From Clavibacter michiganensis (GTDB lineage Bacteria > Actinomycetota > Actinomycetes > Actinomycetales > Microbacteriaceae): 64,000 nt of DNA. The stretch covers positions 1,302,001 to 1,366,000 of the forward strand of contig NZ_JAFBBJ010000001.1 of the NCBI RefSeq assembly GCF_016907085.1, read 5' to 3'. Positions 1 through 8,336 of this stretch are shown one piece after another. Made by a program: the position numbers and the translations under genes. How positions within the stretch are numbered: the stretch's first letter is position 1; each line of letters opens with the position of its first letter. Under the pieces are notes generated by a model. That model ran no database searches. It saw only the letters and a list, made by a program, of their open reading frames with translations, and had not been told where the DNA came from.

Positions 1-1326
1 GACGACGGGCGGCCGGATCTCCAGCACGTCGTCGTCCTCGTCCTCGAGCTCCTGGTCGAGGTCGATGTCGAAGCCCTCGAGCAGCTCGCGGTCCTCGTCC
101 TCCGGGGAGACGACCTGGATCTTGTAGCCGAGCTCCGTGCCGAGCACCTCGAAGGTGGCCTCGTCGAGCGACTCGGTCGCCGTGGCCATCTCACCGAGGT
201 GGAACAGCACGGTCACCAGGTTGCCGGGGCTCGCGTCGATCTTGTCGGCGAAGTCCGAGATGGACGCGCCGCGACGCAGGCGGACGATGGTGTTGCCGTC
301 GCCGCGGGGGACGCTGACGCCACCCAGCGACGGGGCCTCGCGCAGCTCGAACTCGGCCCTCTTCGTCCGCTTCGACTTGCGCGACTTGCTCTTGCCGCCG
401 CCGCGACCGAAGGCGCCGGCGGTGCCGCCGCCGGGGCCGCGACCACGGCCGCCGCCACCGGGACGACCGGCGAAGCCGCCGGCCGGACGCTGGAAGCCGC
501 CGGCAGCGGGGGCGCCGGGGCGTCCCGCTCCGCCGGGTGCGCCGCCGGGACGACCCGCACCCGCGGGACGCTGGCCGAAGCCGGCCGGGCGCGCGCCCTG
601 GCCGACGCCGCCAGGACGCGGGGCGCCGGGGCGGGGCGATCCGGGACGGGGAGCGGCCGGACGGGGGCCTGCGGCTCCCGCGGCGGGACGCTGACCCATG
701 CCCTGGTTGCTCGCGAACGGGTTGTTGCCCGGGCGGGGCTTGGTGCCCATGCCCTGGTTGCTCGCGAAGGGGTTGTTGCCGGGGCGCGGGGCCGCCGGAC
801 GCGGGATCCCGGGACGCGGGATGCCGTTCGAGGGGGCGGGCGTGCTGCCGGCGTCCGGGCGCGGGGCGCTCGGGGTCTCGGCGGCCGGGGCGTCGGGGGT
901 GGCGGACGCGGCCGACTTCTCGGCCTGCGCCTTCTCCTCGGCGGCGGCCTTGCGGCTCGCCTCGGCCTGGGCCTGGCGCTCGGCGACGGTCAGCGGCTTC
1001 GCCGGGACCGGCACGTCGGACGCCTCGGGGGCCTCCACCTCGGGAGCGGCCGTGGGCTGCGGGCCGGGGGTGGGACGGCCGCCGGGCTTCGGGGCCGACG
1101 AACGGGCTCCGGGCCGCGGGGCGGACGAGGGGGCTGCGGCGGGAGCCGCGGCCTGTCCGGTGACGCCGGCTGCCTCGAGGGCCGCCTTGAGCTTGCGGGC
1201 CACGGGGGGCTCGATGCTCGACGACGGTCCCTTGACGAACTCGCCCATCTCCTTGAGCTTGGCGAGTGCGGTCTTGCTGTCGACGCCGATCTCGGCGGCG
1301 ATCTCGTGTACGCGTGGTTTGGCCAC
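1..1326 (-). CDS. infB: Translation initiation factor IF-2, N-terminal 442 residues (cut by window edge)
   Basis: IF-2 is the GTPase that places initiator tRNA on the 30S subunit. The visible part starts at a GTG ([20 protein letters not shown]), the standard actinobacterial IF2_N helix domain. A long Gly/Pro/Arg/Ala-rich linker follows, then a basic KSKRTKR stretch and a second IF2_N-like segment. The window ends at residues LEIRPPVV, which in this family lie immediately before the GHVDHGKT P-loop, so the GTPase and C-terminal domains lie outside. The linker carries a 17-residue tandem repeat ([11 protein letters not shown] core). An AGGAG ribosome binding site precedes the GTG. It is the last visible gene of proS-nusA-ylxR-infB. 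The family assignment is certain; only completeness is unknown. Confidence 0.96.
   Translation of the reverse strand, partial: MAKPRVHEIAAEIGVDSKTALAKLKEMGEFVKGPSSSIEPPVARKLKAALEAAGVTGQAAAPAAAPSSAPRPGARSSAPKPGGRPTPGPQPTAAPEVEAPEASDVPVPAKPLTVAERQAQAEASRKAAAEEKAQAEKSAASATPDAPAAETPSAPRPDAGSTPAPSNGIPRPGIPRPAAPRPGNNPFASNQGMGTKPRPGNNPFASNQGMGQRPAAGAAGPRPAAPRPGSPRPGAPRPGGVGQGARPAGFGQRPAGAGRPGGAPGGAGRPGAPAAGGFQRPAGGFAGRPGGGGRGRGPGGGTAGAFGRGGGKSKSRKSKRTKRAEFELREAPSLGGVSVPRGDGNTIVRLRRGASISDFADKIDASPGNLVTVLFHLGEMATATESLDEATFEVLGTELGYKIQVVSPEDEDRELLEGFDIDLDQELEDEDDDVLEIRPPVV
695..796 (-). repeat. 51-base tandem duplication inside infB linker
   Basis: Two nearly identical 51-base units (695-745 and 746-796) encode the repeated residues [13 protein letters not shown] in the disordered linker of IF-2. 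The period is a multiple of three, so the reading frame is kept. Such linkers vary in length between strains, which makes this a likely length polymorphism. Confidence 0.8.
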
Positions 1327-1333
1327 TGTTCTC

Positions 1334-1368
1334 CTGTCTGGGGGTCCTCTCCCAGGCAGGAGGGGACC
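1334..1368 (-). promoter_or_regulatory. Alternative hairpins in the infB leader
   Basis: Between ylxR and infB two imperfect stem-loops compete for the same bases on the minus strand. The upstream one pairs 1359-1368 with 1343-1352 (9 of 10 pairs). The downstream one pairs 1351-1359 with 1334-1342 (8 of 9 pairs), and its 3' arm runs into the first bases of the AGGAG ribosome binding site. They cannot form together, so one would mask and the other would free the infB start. The pairing is seen; regulation is inference. Confidence 0.4.
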
Positions 1369-1422
1369 GCTAGTGCTGGACGGATCTCATTTCGAGCCGC
1401 TCATTAGTTGTCCATGTGCCGT

Positions 1423-1716
1423 TCAGCCTGTTCTCTCGGATGCTCGCGCGCTCGGCTGGGCCGCGAGCCGCTCTCGTAGTCCCCCAAGAGCTGCGGGGTC
1501 GAGCGCCGCGTCGCTCCGCAGGGCCCGCCCGAAGGCACGCCGCGCGATCGCTCTGTCGATGCACTCGATGGTCGGATGGATCCACGCGCCCCTGCCGGCC
1601 TTGACCGCGCGCTCGTCGAGGACGAGGGAGCGGGTGGGGGGATCGGCGACGATCCGCAGAAGAGCGGACCTCGGGGCACGCCGACGACAGCCGACGCACG
1701 TTCTTACCGGATTCAT
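1423..1716 (-). CDS. ylxR: YlxR family RNA-binding protein (DUF448)
   Basis: A 97-residue basic protein with the family hallmarks: the N-terminal TCVGCRRR stretch, LLRIV, and the central GRGAWIHP motif followed by AIARRAFGRAL. In Bacillus and Streptococcus the family is a nucleoid-associated or RNA-binding factor encoded between nusA and infB, and a link to RNase P has been proposed. Here it is exactly between nusA and infB, 50 bases after nusA. A strong GGAGGGGG ribosome binding site precedes the ATG. The family is certain; its cellular role in this organism is not. Confidence 0.93.
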   Translation of the reverse strand: MNPVRTCVGCRRRAPRSALLRIVADPPTRSLVLDERAVKAGRGAWIHPTIECIDRAIARRAFGRALRSDAALDPAALGGLRERLAAQPSARASERTG

Positions 1717-1766
1717 ACTACCCCCTCCGTCCGGCGGCGGGGAGGCCGGGTCCCGGCGGGCGGCGC

Positions 1767-2774
1767 TCAGTCGTCGCCCTCGAGGATCGAGTCGGGCTGG
1801 ATGTCGATCTTCGCGCCCGTGAGCTTGGCGGCGAGGCGGGCGTTCTGGCCCTCCTTGCCGATGGCGAGCGACAGCTGGTAGTCGGGCACGAGCGCGCGGA
1901 CGGCCTTGGTCGCCTGGTCGATGACGAACGAGCTCGTGACCCGGGCGGGCGAGAGCGCGTTGCCGACGAAGACGGGCAGCGACTCGGAGTAGTCGACGAT
2001 GTCGATCTTCTCGTCGTTGAGCTCGGCCGTGACCGCGCGGACGCGCTGCCCCAGCTCGCCGATGCAGGCGCCCTTGGCGTTGATGCCCGGCTCGGTCGCG
2101 CGCACGGCGATCTTGGTGCGGTGCCCGGCCTCGCGGGCGAGCGACACGATCTCGACGAGGCCCTGCGCGATCTCCGGCACCTCGAGCGCGAACAGCTTGC
2201 GGACGAGCGAGGGGTGCGTGCGCGAGACCGTGATCTGCGGGCCCTTGGCGCCGCGCGAGACGCTCGTGACGTAGACGCGCAGGCGCGAGCCGTGCACGTA
2301 CTTCTCGCCGGGCACCTGCTCCTCGGGCGGCAGGATCGCCTCGATGGTGCCGAGGTCGACGTGGATCATGCGGGGGTTCGGGCCCTGCTGGATGACGCCC
2401 GCGACGATGTCGCCCTCGCGGCCCTTGAACTCGCCGAGGATGCGGTCGTCGCCGATGTCGCGCAGGCGCTGGTTGATGACCTGCTTGGCGGCGAACGCGG
2501 CGATGCGGCCGAAGTCGCTCGGGCTGTCCTCGGACTCGCCGATGACGAGGCCGTCCTCGTCGAGCTCGGGGACGTGCACGGAGACGTGGCCGGACTTCCT
2601 GTCCAGGTGCACGCGGGCGGGGGGCACGCCGTCGGCGACGGGCTTGGCGTCGGCCTGGTCGGTGTGCTTGAGGTAGGCGGTGAGGATGGCCTGCTCGATG
2701 ATCGAGACGAGCTCCTCGAACGGGATCTCGCGCTCGCGCTCCATCAGGCGCAAGACGCTCAGGTCGATGTCCAC
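1767..2774 (-). CDS. nusA: Transcription termination/antitermination factor NusA
   Basis: NusA binds RNA polymerase and modulates pausing, termination and antitermination. The 335-residue product has the N-terminal polymerase-binding domain ([20 protein letters not shown]), an S1 domain (about residues 115-190) and two KH domains (about 200-330) with [10 protein letters not shown] and the late [15 protein letters not shown]. It lacks the C-terminal acidic repeats of E. coli NusA, as expected for actinobacteria. The GTG at 2774 is chosen because AGAGGAG stands eight bases ahead of it. Upstream comes proS, not the usual rimP, and a strong hairpin lies only 29 bases before the start. Confidence 0.96.
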   Translation of the reverse strand: MDIDLSVLRLMEREREIPFEELVSIIEQAILTAYLKHTDQADAKPVADGVPPARVHLDRKSGHVSVHVPELDEDGLVIGESEDSPSDFGRIAAFAAKQVINQRLRDIGDDRILGEFKGREGDIVAGVIQQGPNPRMIHVDLGTIEAILPPEEQVPGEKYVHGSRLRVYVTSVSRGAKGPQITVSRTHPSLVRKLFALEVPEIAQGLVEIVSLAREAGHRTKIAVRATEPGINAKGACIGELGQRVRAVTAELNDEKIDIVDYSESLPVFVGNALSPARVTSSFVIDQATKAVRALVPDYQLSLAIGKEGQNARLAAKLTGAKIDIQPDSILEGDD

Positions 2775-2803
2775 GGTGCGACTCCTCTATTCGGTTGGAA
2801 ACA

Positions 2804-2843
2804 CTCGAGGCTACCCGACCGGGAGGGGTCGGGCAGCCTCGAG
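2804..2843 (-). terminator. Terminator-like hairpin between proS and nusA
   Basis: Arms 2827-2843 and 2804-2820 pair at 16 of 17 positions around a six-base loop, and TGTTTCC follows on the transcript side. It lies 18 bases after the proS stop and 29 bases before the nusA start. There is little room for a separate nusA promoter after it, so it may act as an attenuator rather than a full terminator. Hairpin seen; function inferred. Confidence 0.65.
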
Positions 2844-2860
2844 CGGGGGCGCGGTGCGGA

Positions 2861-4633
2861 TCAGCTGTCGGCGGTGAGCGCGCCCACGACGTCGGCGAGC
2901 GCGACCGGGGTGCGCTCGTTCGTGCGGCGGTCCCAGAGCTCGGCCATGCCGTCGACCGCGCCGCGGCCGACGATGACGATGGTCGGCACGCCGATGAGCT
3001 CGGCGTCGCCGAACTTCACGCCCGGCGACACCTTGGGGCGGTCGTCGAAGAGCACGTCGAGGCCCGCGGCGTCGAGCGCGTCGACGAGCTCCTCGGATGC
3101 GGAGGCGATCTCGTCGCCCTTGCCGGTCATCACCACGTGCACGTCGAACGGGCTGATGGACGCGGGCCAGAGGAGGCCGCGGCCGTCCTGCGTGGCCTCG
3201 GCGACGAGGGCGAGGTTGCGCGTGATGCCGATGCCGTACGAGCCCATCGTGACGGTGACGAGCTTGCCGTTCTCGTCGAGCACCTTGAGGCCGAGCGCCT
3301 CCGCGTACATGCGGCCGAGCTCGAAGACGTGGCCGATCTCGGTGCCGCGCGCGGTGCTGATGGGACCGGACCCGTCGGGCGCCGGGTCGCCGTCGCGCAC
3401 GTCCGCGGCCTCGACCACGCCGTCGGGCGTGAAGTCGCGGCCGGCGACGAGCGAGAGGACGTGCTTCCCGGCGACGTTGGCGCCCGTGATCCACGAGCTG
3501 CCGTCGACGACGCGGGGGTCGACGAGGTAGCGCACCTTCGTGGCGGACGTGGATCCGAGCACGGGGCCCTCGACCGACCACGGGCCGATGTAGCCCTTCA
3601 CGAGGCCCGGGTTCTTGGCGAGGTCCCCGTCGTTCGCGGCCTCGACCTCGGCGGGGAAGAAGGCCACCTCGGCGCGCTTGAGGTCGATGTCGCGGTCGCC
3701 GGGGATCCCGACCACGACGAGCTCGCGCGTGCCGTCGAGGTGGGTGAGCGCGAGGACGATGTTCTTCAGGGTGTCGGCGGCGGTCCAGGCACGGCCGTCC
3801 TCGCGGGGCTCCTGCGCGTTCGCCAGGTCGACGAGGGTCTGGATGGTGGGGGTGTCGGGCGAGTCGAAGACGCGCGCGTCGGGCTGGCCTTCGATGGGGA
3901 TCGACTCGGGCACGAGCGTCGTGAACGCCTCGACGTTGGCCGCGTAGCCGCCGGGGCTCCGCACGAACGTGTCCTCGCCGATGGGCGTGGGGTGCAGGAA
4001 CTCCTCGCTCTTGGACCCGCCCATGGCGCCCGCGTCGGCGGCGACGATGACGTACTCGAGGCCGAGGCGCTGGAAGATCCGCTCGTAGGCGTCGCGCTGC
4101 GCCTGGTAGCTGACGGCGAGGCCGGCGTCGGTGTGGTCGAAGGAGTAGGCGTCCTTCATCGTGAACTCGCGGCCGCGGAGGATGCCGGCGCGGGGGCGGG
4201 CCTCGTCGCGGTACTTGTCCTGGATCTGGTAGATCGACAGGGGCAGGTCCTTGTAGCTCGAGTAGAGGTCCTTCACGAGCAGCGCGAAGAACTCCTCGTG
4301 CGTGGGCGCGAGCACCATGGGCGCGCGCTTGCGGTCCTCGAGGCGGAACATCCCGGGGCCGTACTCGTCGTAGCGGCCGGTGGCCTGGTACGGCTCGGCG
4401 GGGAGCAGCGCGGGGAAGTGCACCTCCTGGGCGCCGATGCGCTCCATCTCCTCGCGGACGATGGCCTCGACCTTGTTCTTGACGCGGAGGCCGAGCGGCA
4501 GCCAGGCGAAGATGCCGGGGGCCTGGCGGCGGATGTAGCCGGCGCGCACGAGGAGGCGGTGGCTGGCCACCTCGGCGTCGACGGGGTCTTCCCGGAGGGT
4601 GCGGACGAAGAGCTTCGAGAGGCGTGTGGACAC
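2861..4633 (-). CDS. proS: Prolyl-tRNA synthetase, bacterial type
   Basis: Charges tRNA-Pro with proline in the cytoplasm. At 590 residues it matches bacterial-type ProRS with the editing INS domain between class II motifs 2 and 3. Visible marks are LAPTHEEFF, then [17 protein letters not shown] and [10 protein letters not shown] (motif 2 region, residues about 110-160), the INS domain (about 220-400, with GDRDIDLKR), and the C-terminal anticodon-binding domain ([18 protein letters not shown]). The GTG start has no ribosome binding site but lies exactly six bases after TAGGCT, so translation is probably leaderless. It begins the stretch that continues through nusA, although a hairpin separates them. 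Confidence 0.96.
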   Translation of the reverse strand: MSTRLSKLFVRTLREDPVDAEVASHRLLVRAGYIRRQAPGIFAWLPLGLRVKNKVEAIVREEMERIGAQEVHFPALLPAEPYQATGRYDEYGPGMFRLEDRKRAPMVLAPTHEEFFALLVKDLYSSYKDLPLSIYQIQDKYRDEARPRAGILRGREFTMKDAYSFDHTDAGLAVSYQAQRDAYERIFQRLGLEYVIVAADAGAMGGSKSEEFLHPTPIGEDTFVRSPGGYAANVEAFTTLVPESIPIEGQPDARVFDSPDTPTIQTLVDLANAQEPREDGRAWTAADTLKNIVLALTHLDGTRELVVVGIPGDRDIDLKRAEVAFFPAEVEAANDGDLAKNPGLVKGYIGPWSVEGPVLGSTSATKVRYLVDPRVVDGSSWITGANVAGKHVLSLVAGRDFTPDGVVEAADVRDGDPAPDGSGPISTARGTEIGHVFELGRMYAEALGLKVLDENGKLVTVTMGSYGIGITRNLALVAEATQDGRGLLWPASISPFDVHVVMTGKGDEIASASEELVDALDAAGLDVLFDDRPKVSPGVKFGDAELIGVPTIVIVGRGAVDGMAELWDRRTNERTPVALADVVGALTADS

Positions 4634-4639
4634 CGGATC

Positions 4640-4645
4640 AGCCTA
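4640..4645 (-). promoter_or_regulatory. -10 element of proS, leaderless arrangement
   Basis: TAGGCT on the minus strand, six bases before the GTG start of proS. This fits the TAnnnT -10 consensus of actinobacterial sigma-70 promoters, with transcription starting at or within a base of the start codon. No clear -35. Confidence 0.6.
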
Positions 4646-4664
4646 GCGATCCGGCCGGGCCGGC

Positions 4665-5666
4665 TCAGCGCGCGGCGGCGTACGAGAGGCGCAGGCGCTC
4701 GAAGCCCTCGTCGAGGGAGACCGCCGGGGTCCAGGCGAGCGCCCGGCGGGTCTCGCGCTGGTCGAACCAGTGCGCCGTGGAGAGCTGCTCGGCGAGGAAT
4801 CGGGTCATGGGCGGCTCGTCGGATCCGGGGCGCACGGCCCAGACGCGCTCCACCGCTCCCCCGGCGGCGCGAGCGAGGGCGGCGGGGACGCGGATCCGCG
4901 GCGCGGGCACCCCGGCGGCGCGGCACATGCCCGCGAGCAGCTCCGCGACGGGACGCGGCTCGCCGTTGGTGACGACGTACGCGCGGCCGTGCGCGGTGTC
5001 GGCGGCGGCGAGGGCGGCGACGATCGCGTCGGCGGCGTTGTCGCGGTAGACGGTGTCGATGAGCGCGGCGCCGTGGCCGAGGAGCGGCAGGCGGCCGCGC
5101 GCGGCCCGGTCGACGATGCGGGCGACGAGCTGCGTGTCGCCCGGGCCCCAGACGAGGTGCGGGCGGACGGCGAGGACGCGCATGGCGGGGTCGTCGGCGG
5201 CCAGCGCGACGAGCTCGCCCTCGGCCTTGGTGCGGGCGTAGTCGCCGCGGGCGCGGACGGGATCCGCGGGGCCGGCGCCGTCGCCCGTGATGGAGAGGCC
5301 CGTGTGCGCGACGGACGGCGAGGAGACGTGGACGAAACGCGCGACGCCGGCCGCGCGCGCCGCGCGGAGCAGCGCGCGCGTGCCCTCGACGTTGACGGCG
5401 CGGAAGTCGGCCGGATCCCCCGCGAGCGAGACCTTGGCGGCGAGGTGCACCACGGCGTCGACGCCGTCGAGCGCGCGGGCGACGGCATCCGCGTCGGTGA
5501 CGCTGCCGCGGAGGTCGACGACGGATCCCGGCACGGGCGCCGCGCCGCTCGCCGCGAGCCCGGACGGCTGGCGCTGGAACGCGCGGACGGCGTGCCCGGC
5601 GGCGGCGAGCCGCTCGGCGACGGCGCGGCCGAGCATGCCGCTCGCGCCCGTGACGAGGACGGTCAC
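4665..5666 (-). CDS. oleD: OleD-like NAD(P)-dependent 2-alkyl-3-oxoalkanoate reductase
   Basis: A 333-residue extended short-chain dehydrogenase/epimerase-fold protein. The Rossmann motif GASGMLGRAV (GxxGxxG) is at residues about 7-16, AVVHLAAKVSL follows, and the catalytic YARTK (YxxxK) is near residue 160. OleD reduces the beta-keto acid made by OleA to the 2-alkyl-3-hydroxyalkanoate. Its GTG start overlaps the stop of the upstream oleBC gene by four bases (GTGA), and it follows oleA-oleBC, the arrangement known from Micrococcus luteus hydrocarbon synthesis. Sequence alone only shows the SDR/epimerase family; the OleD call rests on context. A 3-beta-HSD-type dehydrogenase of other specificity is the alternative. 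Confidence 0.82.
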   Translation of the reverse strand: MTVLVTGASGMLGRAVAERLAAAGHAVRAFQRQPSGLAASGAAPVPGSVVDLRGSVTDADAVARALDGVDAVVHLAAKVSLAGDPADFRAVNVEGTRALLRAARAAGVARFVHVSSPSVAHTGLSITGDGAGPADPVRARGDYARTKAEGELVALAADDPAMRVLAVRPHLVWGPGDTQLVARIVDRAARGRLPLLGHGAALIDTVYRDNAADAIVAALAAADTAHGRAYVVTNGEPRPVAELLAGMCRAAGVPAPRIRVPAALARAAGGAVERVWAVRPGSDEPPMTRFLAEQLSTAHWFDQRETRRALAWTPAVSLDEGFERLRLSYAAAR

Positions 5667-8329
5667 GGGGCGACCACCCGGCCGCCCGCGAGGATCCCCG
5701 CGGCCCAGCGGCCGAGGCGCGCGCGGTCGACCTTGGAGTTGTGGCGGACGTCCGTGGGCAGCACGGGAACGACGATGACGGCCGCGACCGGGACGCCGAC
5801 CGCGGCGCGCACGGCGGCGGCGAGGTCCGGGCGTGCGAGGCCCACGCGGCGCGCGGCCGGCACGGTCTCGACCACGAGCACGAGCTGCTGCACGCCCGCG
5901 GGTCCGACGCCCACGGCGGCCGTGCGGCCCACCCCCGCCGCGGACGCCGCCCGGAGCTCGGGTCCGACGGGCGTGAGCACCCCGTCGGCGGTCGTGATGA
6001 CGTGCGGGAGGCGCCCCTCGATCCAGAGCGCGCCCATCGCGTCGAGGTGGCCGACGTCGCCGGTGCGGTGGCGGCGGATCCCATCGGCCGAGTCGCGCCG
6101 GGCGGCCCGGTCGGTGACGTGCAGGCGGTCGTAGCGCTCGTGGACGTGCGGCGCCTGGGCGACGATCTCGCCCGTGACGCCGGGCTCGGACGTGAGCGCG
6201 CCGGTGGCGGCGCCCGCGGCGTCGAGCGGGCTGATGCGGATGTCGACCGGGTCGACGGGCGTCCCGACGCACACGCCCTCGTCGCCGCGGCGGGCGCCGT
6301 CGCGGATCCCCTCGAGCGTGACGTCGGTGAGCAGCAGGCCCTCGGTCATGCCGTAGGGCGTGTGCACCTCGGCGGCCGGCACGAGGGCCGCGGCGCGCGT
6401 GAGCAGCGCCTCCGACAGCGGCGCGCCCGCGGAGAGCAGCGACCGGACCCGGCCGAGGGCCGCGCGGTCGTCCGCGGTGAGGGCGTCGGAGGTGGCGACC
6501 ACGTTGTCGAGCGCGGCGGGCGACGCGAACACGACGGTGGCGTCGGCGGCGCGGGCGGCGGCCGCGAGGGCGGACGCGGTGAGGTCGCGCGGGCGGGTCA
6601 CGTCCATGTCGGGCGTGACGCTCGTGGCGCCGAGAGCCGGCCCCAGCAGCGCGAACGGCGCGAAGCCGGCGACGAGGCCCGTGCCGACGCCCACGTCGAA
6701 GCGGCCGCCGAGGGTGTCGCGCAGGGATGCGAGCTGGCGGTACGTGTACATGACGCCCTTGGCCGGGCCGGTGGATCCCGAGGTGAAGAGGATCGCGGCG
6801 TCGTCGTCGGCCGCGGGCGCGGGCGGCAGGACCTGCGCGCGGCCGTCGCGGGCGATCTGCGGCAGGCTCGCGGCGACGCCGAGCGCGCGGGCGACGGGCG
6901 GCGCGAGCGTGGTGACGGAGATCCGCTCCCCCGGCCAGCCCAGGGCGCGCGCGAGGGCGAGGCCGGCGGGGATGCCGACGACCATGTCGGGGCGGGATCC
7001 CGCCACCGCGCGCCCGAGGCCCTTCACGCCGAGGCCCGCGTCGGCGACCACGACGATCGCGCCGATCCGGAGGCACGCGTAGAGGAGGGCCGTGAGGTCG
7101 GCGCCGGGCGGCACGAGGAGCGAGACGCGGTCGCCCGCGCGGAGCCCGCGCGCGTGCAGGCCGGCCGCGATCTCGCGGACGCGGCGGGAGAGCAGGCGCC
7201 AGGAGACGGTGCGCGGGCCGGTGGCGCCGCGGGGCGCCATCTCCACGATCACGGGGTCGTCGCTGTCGCGCAGCTCCTCGAGGAGGGCATCGAGCGGGCG
7301 GACGGGCGCGGGCGTCCGCGGCGCGTGCGCGGCGGGAGCCGTCCCCGGCGCGACCCGGTCGGCCAGCCAGTCGAGCGCGGCGGACGCGTAGTCGTGGTCC
7401 TCGGCGACGAGGTGGCCGGCGCCCTCCACGCGGTGGACGTCGGCGTGCGGCAGGCGCTCGAGGAGGTCGGAGAGGTAGACGTCGGAGAAGATCGGGTCGC
7501 GCGGTCCCCAGACGAACAGCGCCGGGAGGTCGAGGTCGCGCAGCCCCTCCGCGATGGAGGTGAGCGTCGCGTGGCTGGGATGCGCGGGGCCGACCGGGAT
7601 GTCGGCGACGAAGCCGCGGATCCCCGCTCGACGGGACGCCCCCCGGTACGGCGCGGCGAACGCGCGGCGCACGGCGGGGTCCAGCGGCGGGTGCGCGAGC
7701 GCGAGCGTGGTGGCGAGGAAGCCCGGCGTGCCGCGCGTGGCGGCGTCGTGGATCCCCGTGGCGAGCGCCAAGCGCAGCGGCCAGGGGATGGGCACGCCCT
7801 CCTCCTGGTGCACGGCCGTGTTGAGCGCCATGACCCCCGCGAGCACGTCGCGGTTGCGGAGCGCCCAGCCGAGGCTGATCACGCCGCCCCAGTCGTGCCC
7901 GAGCGTGACGACGGGGCCGGTCGCGCCGGATCCGCTGAGCCCCAGCTCGTCGGTGAGCGCCTGCAGGTCGTCGAGCCGCGTCGGCAGCGTGCGCGCCACG
8001 CCCGTGCGCTCGGAGAAGCCCATGTCGAGCTGGTCGACGGCGACCACGCGCCAGGCCGGCCGCGACGGATCCCGCTCGGCCCGTTCCAGCGACTCCGCCG
8101 CGATGCGCCGCCACAGGTACGACCACGTCGGGTTGCCGTGCACGCACAGGATCGTGCCGGCGACGGGCGCACCCGTCGCCGCCAGCCGCTCCCCCGTGTC
8201 GAGCAGGTGCCAGCCGTGCCCGCCGGCGCGCACGACGCGCGACCAGGCGGGATCGAGACCGGGCAGCGGCTGCCCCTCGGGGCCCGACACGGGGACGGTC
8301 GCCGGGGCGACCGCGGCCGATGCGCTCAC
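5663..8329 (-). CDS. oleBC: OleBC fusion: beta-lactone decarboxylase plus beta-lactone synthetase
   Basis: An 888-residue fusion. Residues 1-330 are an alpha/beta-hydrolase of the haloalkane-dehalogenase branch: HGNPTW oxyanion region near 64, GHDWGG with nucleophile Asp146, and GAGH with His306. This matches OleB, which decarboxylates the beta-lactone to an alkene. Residues about 345-888 are an ANL-superfamily adenylating enzyme: ILFTSGSTGPAKG P-loop at 513-525, PYGMTEG, HRTGDVGHLD, and a C-terminal HNSKVDR with the family lysine. This matches OleC, which makes the beta-lactone from the beta-hydroxy acid. No carrier-protein domain is present. OleBC fusions are known in actinobacterial olefin clusters. 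The gene lies seven bases after oleA and overlaps oleD by four bases. Confidence 0.88.
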   Translation of the reverse strand: MSASAAVAPATVPVSGPEGQPLPGLDPAWSRVVRAGGHGWHLLDTGERLAATGAPVAGTILCVHGNPTWSYLWRRIAAESLERAERDPSRPAWRVVAVDQLDMGFSERTGVARTLPTRLDDLQALTDELGLSGSGATGPVVTLGHDWGGVISLGWALRNRDVLAGVMALNTAVHQEEGVPIPWPLRLALATGIHDAATRGTPGFLATTLALAHPPLDPAVRRAFAAPYRGASRRAGIRGFVADIPVGPAHPSHATLTSIAEGLRDLDLPALFVWGPRDPIFSDVYLSDLLERLPHADVHRVEGAGHLVAEDHDYASAALDWLADRVAPGTAPAAHAPRTPAPVRPLDALLEELRDSDDPVIVEMAPRGATGPRTVSWRLLSRRVREIAAGLHARGLRAGDRVSLLVPPGADLTALLYACLRIGAIVVVADAGLGVKGLGRAVAGSRPDMVVGIPAGLALARALGWPGERISVTTLAPPVARALGVAASLPQIARDGRAQVLPPAPAADDDAAILFTSGSTGPAKGVMYTYRQLASLRDTLGGRFDVGVGTGLVAGFAPFALLGPALGATSVTPDMDVTRPRDLTASALAAAARAADATVVFASPAALDNVVATSDALTADDRAALGRVRSLLSAGAPLSEALLTRAAALVPAAEVHTPYGMTEGLLLTDVTLEGIRDGARRGDEGVCVGTPVDPVDIRISPLDAAGAATGALTSEPGVTGEIVAQAPHVHERYDRLHVTDRAARRDSADGIRRHRTGDVGHLDAMGALWIEGRLPHVITTADGVLTPVGPELRAASAAGVGRTAAVGVGPAGVQQLVLVVETVPAARRVGLARPDLAAAVRAAVGVPVAAVIVVPVLPTDVRHNSKVDRARLGRWAAGILAGGRVVAP

Positions 8330-8336
8330 GCCGCGG

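Noticed and set aside
137..1407. Pro/Arg/Gly-rich plus-strand frames over the left edge
   Set aside because: They are shadows of the repetitive Gly/Pro linker of infB on the minus strand.
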